A model generated the notes under the pieces. The model was not told where the DNA came from and did no database searches. It saw only the letters and a program-made list of their open reading frames with translations. A DNA stretch of 64,000 nucleotides, from assembly GCA_964036045.1 (NCBI GenBank), contig OZ038381.1:136430306-136494305 (forward strand), written 5' to 3'. Made by a program: the position numbers and the translations under genes. The DNA is from Eutreptiella sp. 'Long Island Sound 2002'. Its lineage: Eukaryota; Euglenozoa; Euglenophyceae; Eutreptiales; Eutreptiaceae. Shown in pieces: positions 62,601 through 64,000 of this stretch; within the stretch, counting starts at the first letter, position 1; each line of letters starts with the position of its first letter.

Positions 62601-64000
62601 GGTGGGGTCGGGCCTCGCCCCTGAGGTGCGCAATGTGCCTCGGAAGGGTTGGCGTTGCACACAAAAGGCGGTGCACACACAAGGCTGCCTACAACCGCCC
62701 GCAGGACTTTGCTTATTCAAGTGGGTGTGGGGGGTTGGGGCGGCCTGTAGCCATTTTAGGAGTCTTGTCATTTCAGGAGGGTGCGGGGGCTAGCCCCCAC
62801 TTTGAGGGATGCGAGCCATCCGTTGAGCGAAACATGCGAGGTGCGCAAGTGTTTTGCAGCGGGTTTGTGTTGCACACACAAGGCGGTCTCCAGCCACCGC
62901 AAGAGTCTTGTTATCTAAGGGGGGTGCGGCGGCTCGCCCCTGCGTGCCGCAAAGCACGTGTCTATTGAGGGAAGCGATGCGAGGTGTGCTATGTGTGTGG
63001 GAAGGGTTGGCGGTGCACACACACAAGGCGGTGCATACACAAGGCGGTGCACACACAAAGTGGTTTGTAGCCACCATAGGAGTTTTGTTATTCAAGCGGG
63101 GTGCAGGGGCTGGCCCCCGCTTTGAGGGAAGCGATCCACCAATTCAGTGAATTGCGCAAGGTGGGGAATTTTTGTGGGAAGGAGTGGCAGTTCACACACA
63201 AGGCGGTGTGTAGCCACCGCAAGAGTCTTGTTTTTGAAGGGGGGGTAGGGGCCTAGCCCCCGCTTTGAGCGAAACGAGCCGAGTTGCGCAATGTGCCTCG
63301 GAAGGGTTGGCGTCGCACACACAAGGCGGTGCATACACAAGGCGTTGCACACACAAGACAACCTATACCCCCCGCAAGAGTTTTCTTATTCAAGGTTGGG
63401 GGGCGGGGGCTAGCCCCTGCATTCGATGATGCAAGCCATCTCTCGAGCGAAACGAGCTGCGGTGTGCAATGTGTGTGGGAAGGCTTGGCGGTGCAGACAC
63501 AAGGCATACATTCACAAGGCGATGCACGCACAAGGAGGTCTGTAGGCACTGCAAGACTCTTTATGTCCAAGGGGGGTTTGGAGGCTGGCTCCCGCGTCGA
63601 GCGAAGCAAGCCGAGGTGTGCAATGTGTGTGGGAAGGGTTGCCGGTGCACACACAAGGCGGTGCATGCACCACGTGGTGCACACAGAAGGCACCTTGAAG
63701 CAATTTTAGGAGTCTTGTTATTTCAGGGGGGCCTGGGTCGAGCCCCGGCGTTGCGGGACGCGAGCATTCTGTTGAGCGAAACGCGCGAGGTGCACAAGTT
63801 TTTTGCGACTGGCTTGCGGTGCACACACAAGGCAATCTGCAACCACCGCAGGAATCTTGTTATTTAACGGGGGTGCTGGTGCTTGTTCCCGCGTGCAGCA
63901 GAGCACGGGTCTGCGTAGGGAAGCGATGCGAGGTGTGCGGTGTGTGTGGGAAGGGTTGGCGGTGCACACACACAAGGTGGTGCATACGTGAGGCTGTTTG
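59635..64000. repeat. 150-bp satellite array with an inverted block
   Basis: About 28 units of ~150 bp run to the window edge. Unit order: AAGAGTCTTGTTATTTAAGG, GGGTGCGGGGGCTGGCCCCC (hairpin), GCGTTGAGCGAAGCGAGCC, GAGGTGTGCAATGTGTGTGG, GAAGGGTTGGCGGTGCACAC, ACACAAGGCGGTGCATACAC, AAGGCGGCTTGTAGCCACCG. Units at about 61.43-62.41 kb are inverted relative to the rest. The many 60-120-codon frames and one 397-codon frame on the - strand come from the unit and are rejected as genes. The array continues beyond the window. Confidence 0.9.

Noticed and set aside
1-64000. Nuclear code with reassigned stop codons, because many frames continue through TAA or TAG
   Set aside because: In-frame interruptions include all three stops (TGA at 11022 and 30404, TAG at 18349, TAA at 25392), and intact frames end at TGA, TAA or TAG. 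Decay explains it better.
59635-64000. CRISPR array
   Set aside because: Units are ~150 bp tandem satellite without unique spacers, in a eukaryotic context with no cas genes.

Overview
This window looks like nuclear DNA of a eukaryote, most likely a microalga or another protist. Nothing looks bacterial: there are no operons or ribosome-binding-site-led gene runs. Instead there are phase-consistent spliceosomal introns with pyrimidine-rich acceptors, microsatellites, satellite arrays, many long G or C runs, and a large load of mobile elements in various states of decay. The tyrosine-recombinase retroelement recalls Kangaroo/PAT elements of volvocine algae, but I cannot name the organism.

Layout. 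0-4.6 kb: no recognisable gene. 4.7-5.9 kb: decayed PIF/Harbinger-type transposase, copy 1. 7.06-13.06 kb: a 6-kb element bounded by perfect 36-bp inverted repeats. It carries a multi-exon gene on the + strand: a 2OG-Fe(II) dioxygenase with a Cys/His cluster, a coiled-coil segment, a second dioxygenase-like domain resembling TET/JBP, and a C-terminal segment resembling protist transposon proteins. Its introns and ends are packed with the octamer TTATCGCG, which I find nowhere else in the window. 15.2-15.4 kb: a comparable cluster of another word, CACTGAGC. 15.6-27.2 kb: a degenerate modular element that appears to have taken in two tyrosine-recombinase (YR) retroelements. The first of these still has split direct repeats (A1 ... 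B1-A2 ... B2) and fragments of an ORF1, a YR, a reverse transcriptase on the opposite strand and an RNase H. 27.2-27.8 kb: a MITE-like unit. 27.8-29.3 kb (- strand) and 30.1-31.7 kb (+ strand): decayed genes of unknown function. 33-34.4 kb: tandem repeats. 35.2-36.9 kb: a Ser-rich nuclear-type ORF and Harbinger copy 2. 36.9-38 kb: unknown - strand gene. 42.7-44.2 kb: the same ~105-bp satellite that is found at 34 kb. 44.3-45.3 kb: decayed gene. 46.98-51.28 kb: a 4.3-kb element with 20-bp inverted repeats and a TA target duplication, which looks like the younger relative of the 15.6-27.2 kb region. 52.2-53.2 kb: two exons of an FLVCR-like major-facilitator transporter, the clearest non-mobile gene here. 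56.9-59.2 kb: decayed - strand gene. 59.6-64.0 kb: a ~150-bp satellite array with an internal inverted block.

How it fits together. Most coding sequence here belongs to transposons. Several of these genes are single long frames broken by one or a few TAA, TAG or TGA codons, or by slips at G/C runs, as expected from neutral decay. The most unusual unit is the 7.06-13.06 kb element, whose open frames are well preserved and which couples two oxygenase-type domains to transposon-like ends. In the two word-cluster elements (7-13 kb and 47-51 kb), clusters of an element-specific short word sit in introns and near the ends, which suggests a shared organising principle. All function calls are from reading motifs by eye.
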